Shown here piece after piece: positions 40,765 through 48,286 of a stretch of DNA of 64,000 nt. The notes below the pieces were generated by a model, which was given only the letters and a program-made list of their open reading frames with translations, made no database searches and was not told the origin of the DNA. How positions within the stretch are numbered: the stretch's first letter is position 1; each line of letters opens with the position of its first letter. The translations under genes and the position numbers were made by a program. The stretch is taken from positions 1 to 64,000 of the forward strand of contig NZ_BAGD01000071.1 in the NCBI RefSeq assembly GCF_000308635.1. Direction: 5' to 3'. This DNA is from Nocardia otitidiscaviarum NBRC 14405. GTDB taxonomy: Bacteria; Actinomycetota; Actinomycetes; Mycobacteriales; Mycobacteriaceae.

Positions 40765-41691
40765 TCACGACGTCTGTTCCCGCAGCAGCCGGTCCCAGCG
40801 CCGGAGGAAGTCCGACAGGGCGAAGTTTGCCTGCGCCCAGTGCCGGGCGGCCTTGCCGGTGAGTTCGGCGAACAGCGGCTCGTGCACGAACTGCCGCACC
40901 GCCTCGGCGAGAATGTCGGGGTCGGTGGACACCACTCCGGCCTCGGCGGGTACCCCGGCCGACGCCTCGGTGGTGCCGACGGCGACGATCGGCATGCCCA
41001 GGTACATGGCCTCGATGACCGACATTCCGAGCGAGGTCCACCGCGGGGTGTGCGCGAACACCCGCCGCAGCGCCAGCTCGTCGTGCAGCTCGGACTGTTC
41101 CAGGTCACCACGGCCGGTGACGGTGTCCTCGGCGCGGCCGAGCAGGTGGTGCAGCCGCTCGGTGCCGGTGCCGAACACGTCGATGGGCGCGGCGTCGCCG
41201 AGTCCGGCCAGCAGATCCGCTCCCGCGATCCGCCAGCGCCGCACCGGGTCGTTGACGATGGCGGCGGCCCGGGGGAGCGTCCCGACGTAGCGGTAGCCGG
41301 GATCGATCACGCCGTACGGCACCACATGGGTCGGGCAGCGGCCGTTGTCCCACATCAGCCGATTGAAATCGGTGACGTGCACGAGCGGTACATCGGTGCG
41401 ATCGGCCAGGGGATGGCGGGACAGCGCCGCGTGCGCGCGCGGGGTCTCGTGCTCCACGTACAGAGCGGGCAGATCGCGTCCCGGTCGGCGGCCCAGCAAC
41501 TCCTCGGCGAGTTCGATCTCCCGAGGGCGTTGCAGCACAACGATATCCGGCTCGACATCGCCGAGATCGTCGGTCGGAGAGTTGATCACGCGGTAGCGGT
41601 GGCCCCCTTGGACGAAGGCTCTCGTCCAGGGCTCGTGCGCATTCCACAGCAGCACGGTCAGGGCCTGGGGTTCGGTCGAGGCGTCCCTCAT
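40765..41691 (-). CDS. Glycosyltransferase (GT4-like)
   Basis: This protein of 308 residues has a GT-B-like C-terminal half with the nucleotide-sugar region FAHTPRWTSLGMSVIEAMYLGMPIVAVGTTEASAGVP (compare the E-x7-E motif of GT4 enzymes). The N-terminal half (VLLWNAHEPWTRAFVQGGHRYRVI) is the acceptor domain. The sugar and acceptor are unknown. It has no ribosome site, but a full sigma-F-type promoter ends nine bases before the ATG. A sigma-F-linked envelope glycan role is inferred. Confidence 0.82.
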   Translation of the reverse strand: MRDASTEPQALTVLLWNAHEPWTRAFVQGGHRYRVINSPTDDLGDVEPDIVVLQRPREIELAEELLGRRPGRDLPALYVEHETPRAHAALSRHPLADRTDVPLVHVTDFNRLMWDNGRCPTHVVPYGVIDPGYRYVGTLPRAAAIVNDPVRRWRIAGADLLAGLGDAAPIDVFGTGTERLHHLLGRAEDTVTGRGDLEQSELHDELALRRVFAHTPRWTSLGMSVIEAMYLGMPIVAVGTTEASAGVPAEAGVVSTDPDILAEAVRQFVHEPLFAELTGKAARHWAQANFALSDFLRRWDRLLREQTS

Positions 41692-41700
41692 ACCGGTCGG

Positions 41701-41725
41701 ATGCCCTGCTCGGTCGGTGCGAAAC
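41701..41725 (-). promoter_or_regulatory. Sigma-F-type promoter of the glycosyltransferase gene
   Basis: Reading leftward: GTTT (41722-41725), a 15-bp spacer, GGGCAT (41701-41706), then exactly 9 nt to the ATG at 41691. It lies just upstream of the gene in the short gap after the phosphoesterase gene. Confidence 0.62.
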
Positions 41726-41733
41726 GCGTTCGA

Positions 41734-42498
41734 TCAGTCGCATGCCGGACGCAGGTCGTATACCGCGAAGGCCGTGCGTATCACCGGCGCGGCCACATTG
41801 CGCACCCGGATGCCGCCCGGCGTGGTACCGCGCTCGTAGCCCGCGTGCGCATGCCCGTGCACGGCCAGGTCCGCACCGCAGTCGTCGATGGCCTCACCGA
41901 GCAGATAGGAGCCCAGGAAGGGGTATATCTCGCGCGGTTCGCCGTGCAGGGTGTCGCTGACGGGGGAGTAGTGGGTGAGCGCGACGGTGACATCGGTGCG
42001 CAGCCCGGCCAGCGCGGTGCGCAGGGACTGTGCGAGCTCCACGGTGTGCGAGGCGAATTCGCGCATCTGCCGCTCACCGAAGACGCTCGCGCACTTGCCC
42101 GCGAACCCACCGCCGAAGCCCTTGGTTCCGGCGACCCCGATGGTGTGCTCCCTGACGGTGACGGTGGCGGCGCTGCCCTCCAGCACGGTGATGCCGTGAT
42201 CGTCGAGCAGCGTGGCGATCTCGTCCTGGGCATCGCTGTGGTGGTCGTGGTTGCCCAGCACGGCGACCACCGGAACGCCCACGTCGCCGAATTCCGCCGC
42301 CACCACGCGGGCCTCGTCCACAGTGCCGTGCCGGGTGAGGTCACCGGCCAGCAGCAGGACGTCGGCGCGGGCGGGCAGTTCGCGCAGCGCGGGGGTGAGC
42401 GAGCCCGCGGCGTCGGCGCCCAGGTGCACGTCGCCGACGGCCGCGATGCGCAGGTGCGGGCGCTGTGCGACGGGGACGTCCGGTGTCGCGGTACTCAG
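41734..42498 (-). CDS. Calcineurin-like metallophosphoesterase, probable CTG start
   Basis: This 254-residue metallophosphoesterase has the family's metal motifs in order: GDVH (N-terminal D-x-H), GDL in LLLAGDLTRHG, GNHD, a histidine in THYSP and the closing GHAH. The first motif lies before the first ATG or GTG (GTG at 42429), so translation must begin upstream. The only candidate is CTG at 42496-42498, overlapping the previous gene's stop as CTGA, with GAGGAG five bases upstream. The product then begins STATPDVPVAQRPHLRIAAVGDVH. It is coupled to the nucleotidyltransferase-BON gene. Substrate unknown. Confidence 0.83.
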   Translation of the reverse strand: MSTATPDVPVAQRPHLRIAAVGDVHLGADAAGSLTPALRELPARADVLLLAGDLTRHGTVDEARVVAAEFGDVGVPVVAVLGNHDHHSDAQDEIATLLDDHGITVLEGSAATVTVREHTIGVAGTKGFGGGFAGKCASVFGERQMREFASHTVELAQSLRTALAGLRTDVTVALTHYSPVSDTLHGEPREIYPFLGSYLLGEAIDDCGADLAVHGHAHAGYERGTTPGGIRVRNVAAPVIRTAFAVYDLRPACD

Positions 42499-43331
42499 GT
42501 CAGCTCCTCGGGTTCGGCGGGCACCACCGGGTCCGATATCCGGACATCGTTGTGCACCCGCAGTTTCGGTGCGTGCTCGCGCACCACCGTCTCCAGTTCG
42601 CGGCGACGTTCGGCGCTGGCCACCTCACCGCTGAGCACCACCACGGTGCCGCGAATGGTCACCTGCACACCGAGTTCCGCGGTGCGCGGATCCTCGGCGA
42701 AGGCGCGGCGCAGATTCGCCACGAGATACTGCGGCAGCAGGTCCTCGCCCGCGGGATCGCCGTTCATGGACTCGCCCTTTCGATCGTGGCTGATACCCAG
42801 GTCGTCGAGCAGACCCAGGAAGGCTCGCGCGTACGGCGACATGCCCGTCTCCGTGCGCACCCGGCCCCAGTCCACCTGCTCGCGCAGATCGCGGGCGATG
42901 ACCAGCAGCCGGGTGAAGTCCAAGCGGTGCGGATCGAGCACCATGAGCTTGTCGACCATCAGGTCGGTGCCGCTGACCACGGGCGCGGCGGTGGGGCCGA
43001 CCCGCATCCAGGCCGCGCGGGCGAGCATCTCGTCGGTGACGGTGCGGTAGTTGGGCCGGTAGATGATGTCGACCAGGGTGTCGCCGTCGTAGACCTTGGT
43101 GAGCCAGTCCTCGGCCGGATCGACCGGCCGCAGCCCGGCATTGGTGAGGGTGGTGCGGGCGCGTTCGGCGTCGGCGGGCTTGACGAAGATGTCGACATCG
43201 TGGTCGGTGGCCGGTCCGCCGCGCGCGTACACCGCGCAGCCGCCCGCGACGGCGAACGGCACCCCGTCCTCCAACAGGGTGTTCACCACACGCGTGAGCG
43301 TGTCGAGCAGGCGGTGCAGGGCGACGACCAT
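42495..43331 (-). CDS. Nucleotidyltransferase fused to a BON domain
   Basis: The protein has 278 residues. The N-terminal part (VPFAVAGGCAVYARGGPATDHDVDIFV) is a minimal nucleotidyltransferase-fold domain with a GG motif and the acidic D-x-D (HDVDIF). The C-terminal 75 residues (YLVANLRRAFAEDPRTAELGVQVTIRGTVVVLSGEV... LRVHNDVRI) are a BON domain, usually a phospholipid-binding or envelope-stress module. I do not know this fusion from characterized proteins. There is no ribosome site, and a sigma-F-type promoter ends nine bases before the ATG. It heads the operon with the phosphoesterase. Confidence 0.82.
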   Translation of the reverse strand: MVVALHRLLDTLTRVVNTLLEDGVPFAVAGGCAVYARGGPATDHDVDIFVKPADAERARTTLTNAGLRPVDPAEDWLTKVYDGDTLVDIIYRPNYRTVTDEMLARAAWMRVGPTAAPVVSGTDLMVDKLMVLDPHRLDFTRLLVIARDLREQVDWGRVRTETGMSPYARAFLGLLDDLGISHDRKGESMNGDPAGEDLLPQYLVANLRRAFAEDPRTAELGVQVTIRGTVVVLSGEVASAERRRELETVVREHAPKLRVHNDVRISDPVVPAEPEELT

Positions 43332-43340
43332 ATTCGGGAC

Positions 43341-43365
43341 CTACCCGGCAGGCGCGCGGTCAATC
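43341..43365 (-). promoter_or_regulatory. Sigma-F-type promoter of the nucleotidyltransferase-BON operon
   Basis: Reading leftward: GATT (43362-43365), a 15-bp spacer, GGGTAG (43341-43346), then exactly 9 nt to the ATG at 43331. The -35 overlaps the stop codon of the FAD/Rieske gene. Confidence 0.62.
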
Positions 43366-44872
43366 ATGGTCGCGGGGCTCGTCGGCGGCGCGCAGCGAGC
43401 GGGTGGCGGGGCCCTCCAGCAGCGCGCCGTCGTGCCGGAAGCGCGACCCGTGCAGCGGGCAGTCCCAGGACATCTCGGCATCGTTCCAGGTGAGAATGCC
43501 GCCCAGATGCGGGCAGACCGCGGACACCCGGTGGGTGGCGCCGAAGGCGGTGCACACCCCGACGGGCGCGAGCCCGCTGCGCTCCACCCGGCCCTCGCCG
43601 TCGGCGGGCGGCCCGTCGCGGCGCAGCGCGTCGCGGATGCCGAAACCCAGCCAGCCGGAGGAAAGCTGGAGTGCGACAGCGCCATTGGCCTTCATGGCGG
43701 TCAGCGCACCCGCGAGCTCGCGCGGCTGCCAACTGGCGAAGGTGTCCGCCCAAGTGCGGCGGCTTGCCGGTCAGGCGGCCCACCAGCGCGCGGGCGGCCG
43801 CGACGCCGTTGGTCAGGCCCCACTTGGCGAATCCGGTGGCCACCAGCACCCGGTCGTTCCAGGGCAGCAGCGGTCCGACATAGGGCAGTTCGGCGATCGG
43901 ATGGTAGTCCTGGGCCGACCACCGGAAGACCGGCTCGGCGCCGGGGAAATGGCGCTGGGTCCAGCGCACCACGTCGTCGGCGTGGGCGCGCGCCCGCTCG
44001 GTGCGGCCCACCCCGTGCCCGGTGCCGCCGACGAGCAGCAGGTCGCCGCGATCGGTGGGGATGGGGCGCAGGGTGCGCACGGGGGCGTCCGCGCTGATGT
44101 ACATGCCGGTCGGGAAGTCGCCCGGCACGGTGAAGGCGGCGGCGTAGGAGCGCTGCGGCTCGAGCCGGGCGAAGAAGCCGCCGCGGTCCAGAATCGGCGT
44201 GCCGGTGGCCAGTACGACGGTGTGCGCGCTGAGGTCGCCGTGCTCGGTGTCCAGAGTCTGGCGGTCGCCCTCGCGGCGCAGCCCGCGCACCCGGGTGTGC
44301 TCGAAGACGGGCACGCCCCGGGCTGCGAGATCGCGCGCGAGCGCGGCGATGGCGTCCATCGCGTCGAACTGCGCCTGCCCGTCCAGCCGTACCGCGCCGC
44401 AGTGCGGGAACGGAACGTCCAGGTCGGTGACGAATTCGGTGGGCAGACCCGCCTTGCGGGTGGCCTCCAGTTCCGCGCGCAGGATCGGCACCGCCCGCTC
44501 GGTCTGGGCGTAGGTGTAGGCCGGGGCGGTCTGCACCGGGATGTCGTGATCGGCGCAGTAGCGCAGCAACCACTGTTTGGCCTCGCGATTGGCGTCCAGG
44601 TAGGCGCGCAGCACGCGATCGTCGTGGACGGTGCGAATGCGACTGGCCCGGGTGGCCTGCAGCAGGCTGATCTTCCCGGTGGTGTGGCCGGTGGTCACGC
44701 CACCGAGCCGGTCGGCCTCGAGGACCGCCACCTCGATCCCCTCCTCGGCCAGCAGCAGCGCCGTCACCAGCCCGGTGATGCCGCCGCCGACCACCGCGGT
44801 GTCGATCCGGCGGCCGGGATCGAGCGGTGGGAAGGTCGGCGGCCGGGCATCGTGCAACCAAATCGACGTCAT
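43360..44872 (-). pseudogene. FAD oxidoreductase with C-terminal Rieske domain, frameshifted
   Basis: The N-terminal part (from 44872) is a DAO-type flavoprotein: TAVVGGGITGLVTALLLAEEG, TTGHTTGKI and a C-terminal VATGFAKWGLTNGVAAARAL. The conserved continuation (TFASWQPRELAGALTAMKANG) and a Rieske domain (CPHLGG...CPLHGSRF) lie in another frame and end at 43360. The switch is near 43755, where GGCGGAC replaces an expected GGCGCGGAC, a loss of one GC dinucleotide. Intact relatives are single proteins of about 500 residues. This is either a broken gene or a sequence error. A sigma-F-type promoter precedes the ATG. Confidence 0.8.
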
Positions 44873-44881
44873 ACGGTCCGG

Positions 44882-44906
44882 ATTGCCGTGACCCACCTCG
44901 TCAAAC
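44882..44906 (-). promoter_or_regulatory. Sigma-F-type promoter of the FAD/Rieske gene
   Basis: Reading leftward: GTTT (44903-44906), a 15-bp spacer, GGCAAT (44882-44887), then exactly 9 nt to the ATG at 44872. The -10 differs from GGGTAT at two positions, but spacing is the same as in the other leaderless sites. Confidence 0.5.
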
Positions 44907-44919
44907 GGCGCGAGCGCGT

Positions 44920-44944
44920 GATTGGCCGGGATGGCGTGGGGTAT
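44920..44944 (+). promoter_or_regulatory. Sigma-F-type promoter of the ChaB-like gene
   Basis: GATT (44920-44923), a 15-bp spacer and GGGTAT (44939-44944) precede the ATG at 44973 with a short leader containing AAAGGAGG. It is divergent from the promoter at 44882, making a two-way stress-promoter region. Confidence 0.65.
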
Positions 44945-44972
44945 GGCGACGGTACGAAAGGAGGCCGCGACC

Positions 44973-45428
44973 ATGCCCAAGACCGATAAGCGTGGAGAAC
45001 CCAAGAGTTCGGAGCTGCCCGGTACGCTGCGTCGCTCCGACGAGCATGCCCAGGAGATCTTCGCCGAGGCGCACGATTCGGCGTTGGAGCAATACGGCAG
45101 CGAGCAGCGCGCACACCGCGTCGCCTATGCCGCGCTGAAGCACTCCTACGAGAAGGTCGGCGATCACTGGGAGGCCAAACAGAGCCGCGGGCCGTCGGAT
45201 GAGCGGGCCGAACACGGCGGGCCGAACCCCCGAGGGGAGACCGCCGAGGGGGTGGACGCCAATGCGTCCAAACAGCATCTGCGGGAGATCGCCACGCGTC
45301 TGGAGATCTCCGGTCGCTCGAAGATGACCAAGGATCAACTCGTGGACGCCATTCGCAGATACAACGAGCGGGCGCGTCGCCGGGCGGGGGGCCGCAAAAC
45401 ACCGGAGGCGTCCGGCAGTCAGCGGTGA
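44973..45428 (+). CDS. ChaB-family protein with Rho-N/SAP-like C-terminal motif
   Basis: The protein has 151 residues. The N-terminal 60 residues (ELPGTLRRSDEHAQEIFAEAHDSALEQYGSEQRAHRVAYAALKHSYEKVGDHWEAK) are a ChaB domain. The C-terminal SKQHLREIATRLEISGRSKMTKDQLVDAIRRYN resembles a Rho N-terminal or SAP helix-extended-helix, which binds nucleic acids. AAAGGAGG lies eight bases before the ATG, and a sigma-F-type promoter precedes it. Its stop overlaps the next gene's GTG start. Function unknown; a stress-linked DNA-binding role is inferred. Confidence 0.88.
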   Translation: MPKTDKRGEPKSSELPGTLRRSDEHAQEIFAEAHDSALEQYGSEQRAHRVAYAALKHSYEKVGDHWEAKQSRGPSDERAEHGGPNPRGETAEGVDANASKQHLREIATRLEISGRSKMTKDQLVDAIRRYNERARRRAGGRKTPEASGSQR

Positions 45429-45946
45429 ACGACGAGCAGATGTGGAATTGGGAAGCACGGGGGGAAACCGAGGCGCAACGGCTGGACCGGAATTGGAACA
45501 GTCTGGTGCAGGAGGCGCGCATCGTCCAGACCGGGGTGCAGCTGCTCACCGGATTTCTGTTGATACTGCCGTTCCAATCGCGGTTCGACGCATTATCCGA
45601 TCCGATGCGCGGGCTGTATCTGGTGACCGTGACGGCATCCATTGTCGCGACGGTTTTCCTGGTGGCCCCGGTCTCCACCCATCGGCTGCTGTTTCGCCGC
45701 CGCCGACTCGACGAGGTGGTGCGGGCCGCGCACACCTTCGATCTGGTCGGGGTGGTCCTGCTGGGGGTGGCGCTGACGGGCGTCGCCGTGCTGATCTTCG
45801 CCGTGGTGCTCGGCAACACGGCCGGGGTGATCGCGGGATGCTGCTTCGCCGCGCTGTTCACGCTGGTCTGGGGCATCTACCCGTGGTACCGGCGCGGGCA
45901 CGGGCCGGAGTCCGAAGATCGCTCCGAATATCCTGAGCCACAATAA
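45425..45946 (+). CDS. DUF6328-family membrane protein
   Basis: This protein of 173 residues has four membrane segments (TGVQLLTGFLLILPFQ; GLYLVTVTASIVATVFLVAP; VGVVLLGVALTGVAVLIFAVV; VIAGCCFAALFTLVWGIYPW) after the conserved lead NSLVQEARIVQTGVQLLTGFLL. The GTG at 45425 overlaps the ChaB gene's stop as GTGA, so the two are coupled. Function unknown. Confidence 0.85.
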   Translation: MNDEQMWNWEARGETEAQRLDRNWNSLVQEARIVQTGVQLLTGFLLILPFQSRFDALSDPMRGLYLVTVTASIVATVFLVAPVSTHRLLFRRRRLDEVVRAAHTFDLVGVVLLGVALTGVAVLIFAVVLGNTAGVIAGCCFAALFTLVWGIYPWYRRGHGPESEDRSEYPEPQ

Positions 45947-45962
45947 CTTTCGACGCGTGCGT

Positions 45963-45987
45963 GTTTCGAACCGGTGGTACCGGGTAC
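45963..45987 (+). promoter_or_regulatory. Sigma-F-type promoter of the CsbD-like gene
   Basis: GTTT (45963-45966), a 15-bp spacer and GGGTAC (45982-45987) lie 46 bp before the TTG start at 46034. CsbD genes are sigma-B-controlled in Bacillus, so the biological match supports the promoter call. Confidence 0.72.
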
Positions 45988-46033
45988 CGCCGGACTGTCA
46001 GTGATTGATACCGACATTCTGGAGGTGAATGTC

Positions 46034-46291
46034 TTGTCCGAGCACGATAAGGGCGGATTCCGCGAAGGTGTCGAGGGCACCGTCGAAGATGTCAAAGGCA
46101 AGGCCAAGGAAGCCGCGGGTACGGTCTTCGGCAACGAGGACATGCGCGACGAGGGCCGGGCACAGCAGGACCGTGCCGAATCGCAGCGTGACGCGGCCCG
46201 CAAGGAAGCGGAAGCCGAGAAGGAACGCGGCAAGGCCGAGGTCGAGGAAAAGCGTCAGCAGGCATATCAGCAGGGACAAGGCGACCGCTGA
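46034..46291 (+). CDS. CsbD-like stress protein
   Basis: The TTG at 46034 has GGAGG eight bases upstream and gives 85 residues. The sequence SEHDKGGFREGVEGTVEDVKGKAKEAAGTVFGNEDMRDEGRAQQDRAESQRDAARKEAEAEKERGK is a CsbD repeat followed by a long charged coiled coil. CsbD-like proteins are abundant general-stress proteins of unknown function in many bacteria. A sigma-F-type promoter precedes it, and a hairpin terminator with TTT follows. Confidence 0.9.
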   Translation: MSEHDKGGFREGVEGTVEDVKGKAKEAAGTVFGNEDMRDEGRAQQDRAESQRDAARKEAEAEKERGKAEVEEKRQQAYQQGQGDR

Positions 46292-46329
46292 CTGCCGTAG
46301 CAGTTCACACTGACGAATAGACGACGATT

Positions 46330-46356
46330 CGCCCGGCGAGATTTCGCCGGGCGTTT
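46330..46356 (+). terminator. Hairpin terminator after the CsbD-like gene
   Basis: CGCCCGGCGA (46330-46339) pairs with TCGCCGGGCG (46344-46353) around a 4-base loop and is followed by TTT. Confidence 0.82.
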
Positions 46357-46380
46357 CGTGTCGTCGGTGGGCCGGTCCCG

Positions 46381-46497
46381 TCACCGACCGTCGTTGCCGG
46401 GCACTTCAGGGTCGGACGGGGGCTGCCCGGTGAGTTTGCGGCGTAGCAGCACCACGCCTACCAGTACCGCCAGTCCGATGATCACGAGTAGTTCCAT
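46381..46497 (-). CDS. 38-residue single-helix membrane microprotein
   Basis: ATG at 46497 to TGA at 46381 encodes MELLVIIGLAVLVGVVLLRRK followed by a short hydrophilic tail with TGQPPSDPEVPGNDGR. One N-terminal membrane helix is followed by a positive stop (RRK). No Shine-Dalgarno is present. A sigma-F-type promoter with a perfect GGGTAT ends exactly nine bases before the ATG, the same geometry as the larger leaderless genes here, which is the main support for calling this tiny frame real. Confidence 0.65.
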   Translation of the reverse strand: MELLVIIGLAVLVGVVLLRRKLTGQPPSDPEVPGNDGR

Positions 46498-46506
46498 ACC
46501 GCGTCG

Positions 46507-46531
46507 ATACCCGTAATTCGGCCGACCATTC
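46507..46531 (-). promoter_or_regulatory. Sigma-F-type promoter of the microprotein gene
   Basis: Reading leftward: GAAT (46528-46531), a 15-bp spacer, GGGTAT (46507-46512), then exactly 9 nt to the ATG at 46497. Confidence 0.55.
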
Positions 46532-46840
46532 GTCGTGCGTGGCAAACCTTCGTGGCGGACGGCTGGCCTGCACCGACGAAATCAGGTGCGGAAATTCGGT
46601 GTCGCGGGCAAACGGTGCGCCGTCGCGCCGATCGCGGTGAGGCAGTGACATATTCCATATCGCGTGAAAGACTGGTTCCAGGTTGAGACTACAGCCGACC
46701 CGGTTCGTGTACGGGACCGTTCGCGGAGGACCGAGTGTCGAGCGCGTAGTACGCCCTCGCCTCGCATGTCATCCGGCCTCATTGCCGAGGGGCCTCCGCG
46801 CAGAACTGGAATATCCCCCTGACATGGGAGGTTTAGTCAC
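46532..46840. other. Intergenic leader of the STAS gene, no gene supported
   Basis: No convincing coding frame was found in these 309 bp. The right end holds the ribosome site GGGAGG, nine bases before the ATG at 46841. No good sigma-F-type promoter match was found here, so the anti-sigma antagonist may be expressed from another promoter. Confidence 0.45.
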
Positions 46841-47254
46841 ATGTCTGCCATAGCAATACACCAGCGCGGTGTCGATGCCGACACCCTGACGAACGGGTCG
46901 CGCGGCGACCGTTCCGACCACCTGTCGCTCTCGATGGACAGCCATCAGCGCAAGTGCACGATCGTGCGGGTAGAAGGTGAATTGGATGCCGCCATCTTCC
47001 CCGAATTCTCCGAAGCGCTGGAACGGGCGGTGACATCCAGTTCCCGGGCGGTGATCGTCGATTTCCGGCAGACCCGCTTTCTGAGCATCGGCAGTGCCCT
47101 GAAGCTGGCCGGGGCCAAGGAGGCCGCCGTCGCCGGCGGCGTCGATCTCCGCGTGGTGGCCGCGCGGCGGGAGGTCGAGCGGGTGCTCGACGTGACCGGC
47201 GTGCGTCCGCTGTTCCATGTCTACCCATCGATTCAGGCCGCGCTGGAGGCATGA
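46841..47254 (+). CDS. STAS-domain anti-sigma factor antagonist
   Basis: This 137-residue protein has a STAS domain: CTIVRVEGELDAAIFPEFSEALERAV, AVIVDFRQTRFLSIGSALKLAGAKEAA. The position normally filled by the phosphorylated serine (DxSG) reads FLSIGSALKL, so Ser in LSIG is the candidate. In the partner-switching scheme it would bind an RsbW-type anti-sigma kinase and free the sigma factor; an RsbW-like gene lies about 1 kb downstream. GGGAGG precedes the ATG. Confidence 0.87.
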   Translation: MSAIAIHQRGVDADTLTNGSRGDRSDHLSLSMDSHQRKCTIVRVEGELDAAIFPEFSEALERAVTSSSRAVIVDFRQTRFLSIGSALKLAGAKEAAVAGGVDLRVVAARREVERVLDVTGVRPLFHVYPSIQAALEA

Positions 47255-47310
47255 TCGCCCAGTGGATCCGGGTGGGACCGACACGCGCTCGGTCCCACCG
47301 ATCCGCTCGC

Positions 47311-47334
47311 GTTTCACATCCTTGCGACGGATAC
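47311..47334 (+). promoter_or_regulatory. Weak sigma-F-like promoter of the PAS-ANTAR gene
   Basis: GTTT (47311-47314), a 14-bp spacer and GGATAC (47329-47334) lie 7 nt before the GTG at 47342. Spacer and hexamer both deviate from the other sites, so this is tentative. Confidence 0.35.
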
Positions 47335-47341
47335 TCGTGGA

Positions 47342-48022
47342 GTGACGCGCAGTGGCGAGGTGTCCGAGGACGAACAGACACTGGAGCAGGTCGTGGGCAG
47401 CGGCCGGGCCCAGAGCGTCGGGTCGTTCCGGTTCTGGTACTCCGATCAGCGTTGGGAGTGGTCGGACGAGGTGGCGGCCATGTACGGCTACGCCCCCGAC
47501 ACCGTGGTACCGACCACCGATCTCTTGCTACGACACAAGCATCCGGAGGATCGAGCGCAGGTCGCCAGCGCCATCGCCCGGGCCGTCGAGAACCGGGAAC
47601 CGTTCTGCAGCCGCCACCGTGTCGTGGACGTGGACGGCACCGTACGCCACGTGATCGTGGTGGGTGATCATATGGTCGATGACGAGGGCACGGTCGTCGG
47701 CTCGTCGGGCTACTACGTCGATGTGACCGACACCCTTGCCGAACACCGGCGCGAGGCGCTCGACGACACGCTGCCCGAACTGTACCGGGCCCGCGCGGTC
47801 ATCGAGCAGGCCAAGGGGGCGCTCATGCTGGTCTACGGCATCAATGCCGACCAGGCGTTCCGGGTGCTCACCTGGCGTTCACAGGAGACCAACACCAAGC
47901 TCCGGACCCTGGCCCAGCGCCTCGTCGCGGATGTCACCGAGATGGGCGGCGCGGCGGTCGAATTGCGTACCGGCTTCGATCATCTGCTGCTGACCGCGCA
48001 CGAGCGGGTCGAGGAAGGCTAG
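47342..48022 (+). CDS. PAS-ANTAR RNA-binding antiterminator
   Basis: This protein of 226 residues has a PAS domain at about 25-130 (GSFRFWYSDQRWEWSDEVAAMYGYAPDTVVP ... DHMVDDEGTVVGSSGYYVDVTDT). A C-terminal ANTAR domain follows (ELYRARAVIEQAKGALMLVYGINADQAFRVLTWRSQETNTKLRTLAQRLVADV). ANTAR domains bind paired RNA hairpins and prevent termination. The PAS sensor may tune this to a small ligand. It sits between STAS and RsbW-sigF genes, the usual stress-block company. GTG start. Confidence 0.9.
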   Translation: MTRSGEVSEDEQTLEQVVGSGRAQSVGSFRFWYSDQRWEWSDEVAAMYGYAPDTVVPTTDLLLRHKHPEDRAQVASAIARAVENREPFCSRHRVVDVDGTVRHVIVVGDHMVDDEGTVVGSSGYYVDVTDTLAEHRREALDDTLPELYRARAVIEQAKGALMLVYGINADQAFRVLTWRSQETNTKLRTLAQRLVADVTEMGGAAVELRTGFDHLLLTAHERVEEG

Positions 48023-48037
48023 TTCGAGAATCCCCGG

Positions 48038-48062
48038 GTTTCGGGCGATGCGGACCGGGTAC
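48038..48062 (+). promoter_or_regulatory. Sigma-F-type promoter upstream of the RsbW-like/sigF operon
   Basis: GTTT (48038-48041; preceded by GG as in the mycobacterial GGTTT form), a 15-bp spacer and GGGTAC (48057-48062). It begins 15 bp after the PAS-ANTAR stop and would give a leader of about 215 nt before the anti-sigma start at 48287. It implies that the sigma factor activates its own operon. Confidence 0.72.
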
Positions 48063-48286
48063 GTGCTGTAGCGGACACGTCCTCGGAAGGAAGGCCGACC
48101 CGTGACAACGTCGACGGCCCCGATATGCCGCGCATCTCCCCGGTGCCTCTTCGCGACTGTTGCACGCCGATCGCCGTCCGCCGAATCGGCGAGTGTTCGG
48201 CGATGATGGATCGGAACGGATGGGGTAACGGCCGGGCGCAGCGGGTTGCCGCGGGATGGCTCGGCGACGGACAGGCGGAGAGGCGC

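Noticed and set aside
42429..42429. GTG at 42429 as the metallophosphoesterase start
   Set aside because: It cuts off the first metal-binding motif and lacks a ribosome site, unlike the CTG at 42498.
48125..48286. Extended N-terminus for the RsbW-like protein
   Set aside because: The 54 extra residues look non-coding and the ATG at 48287 has a ribosome site.
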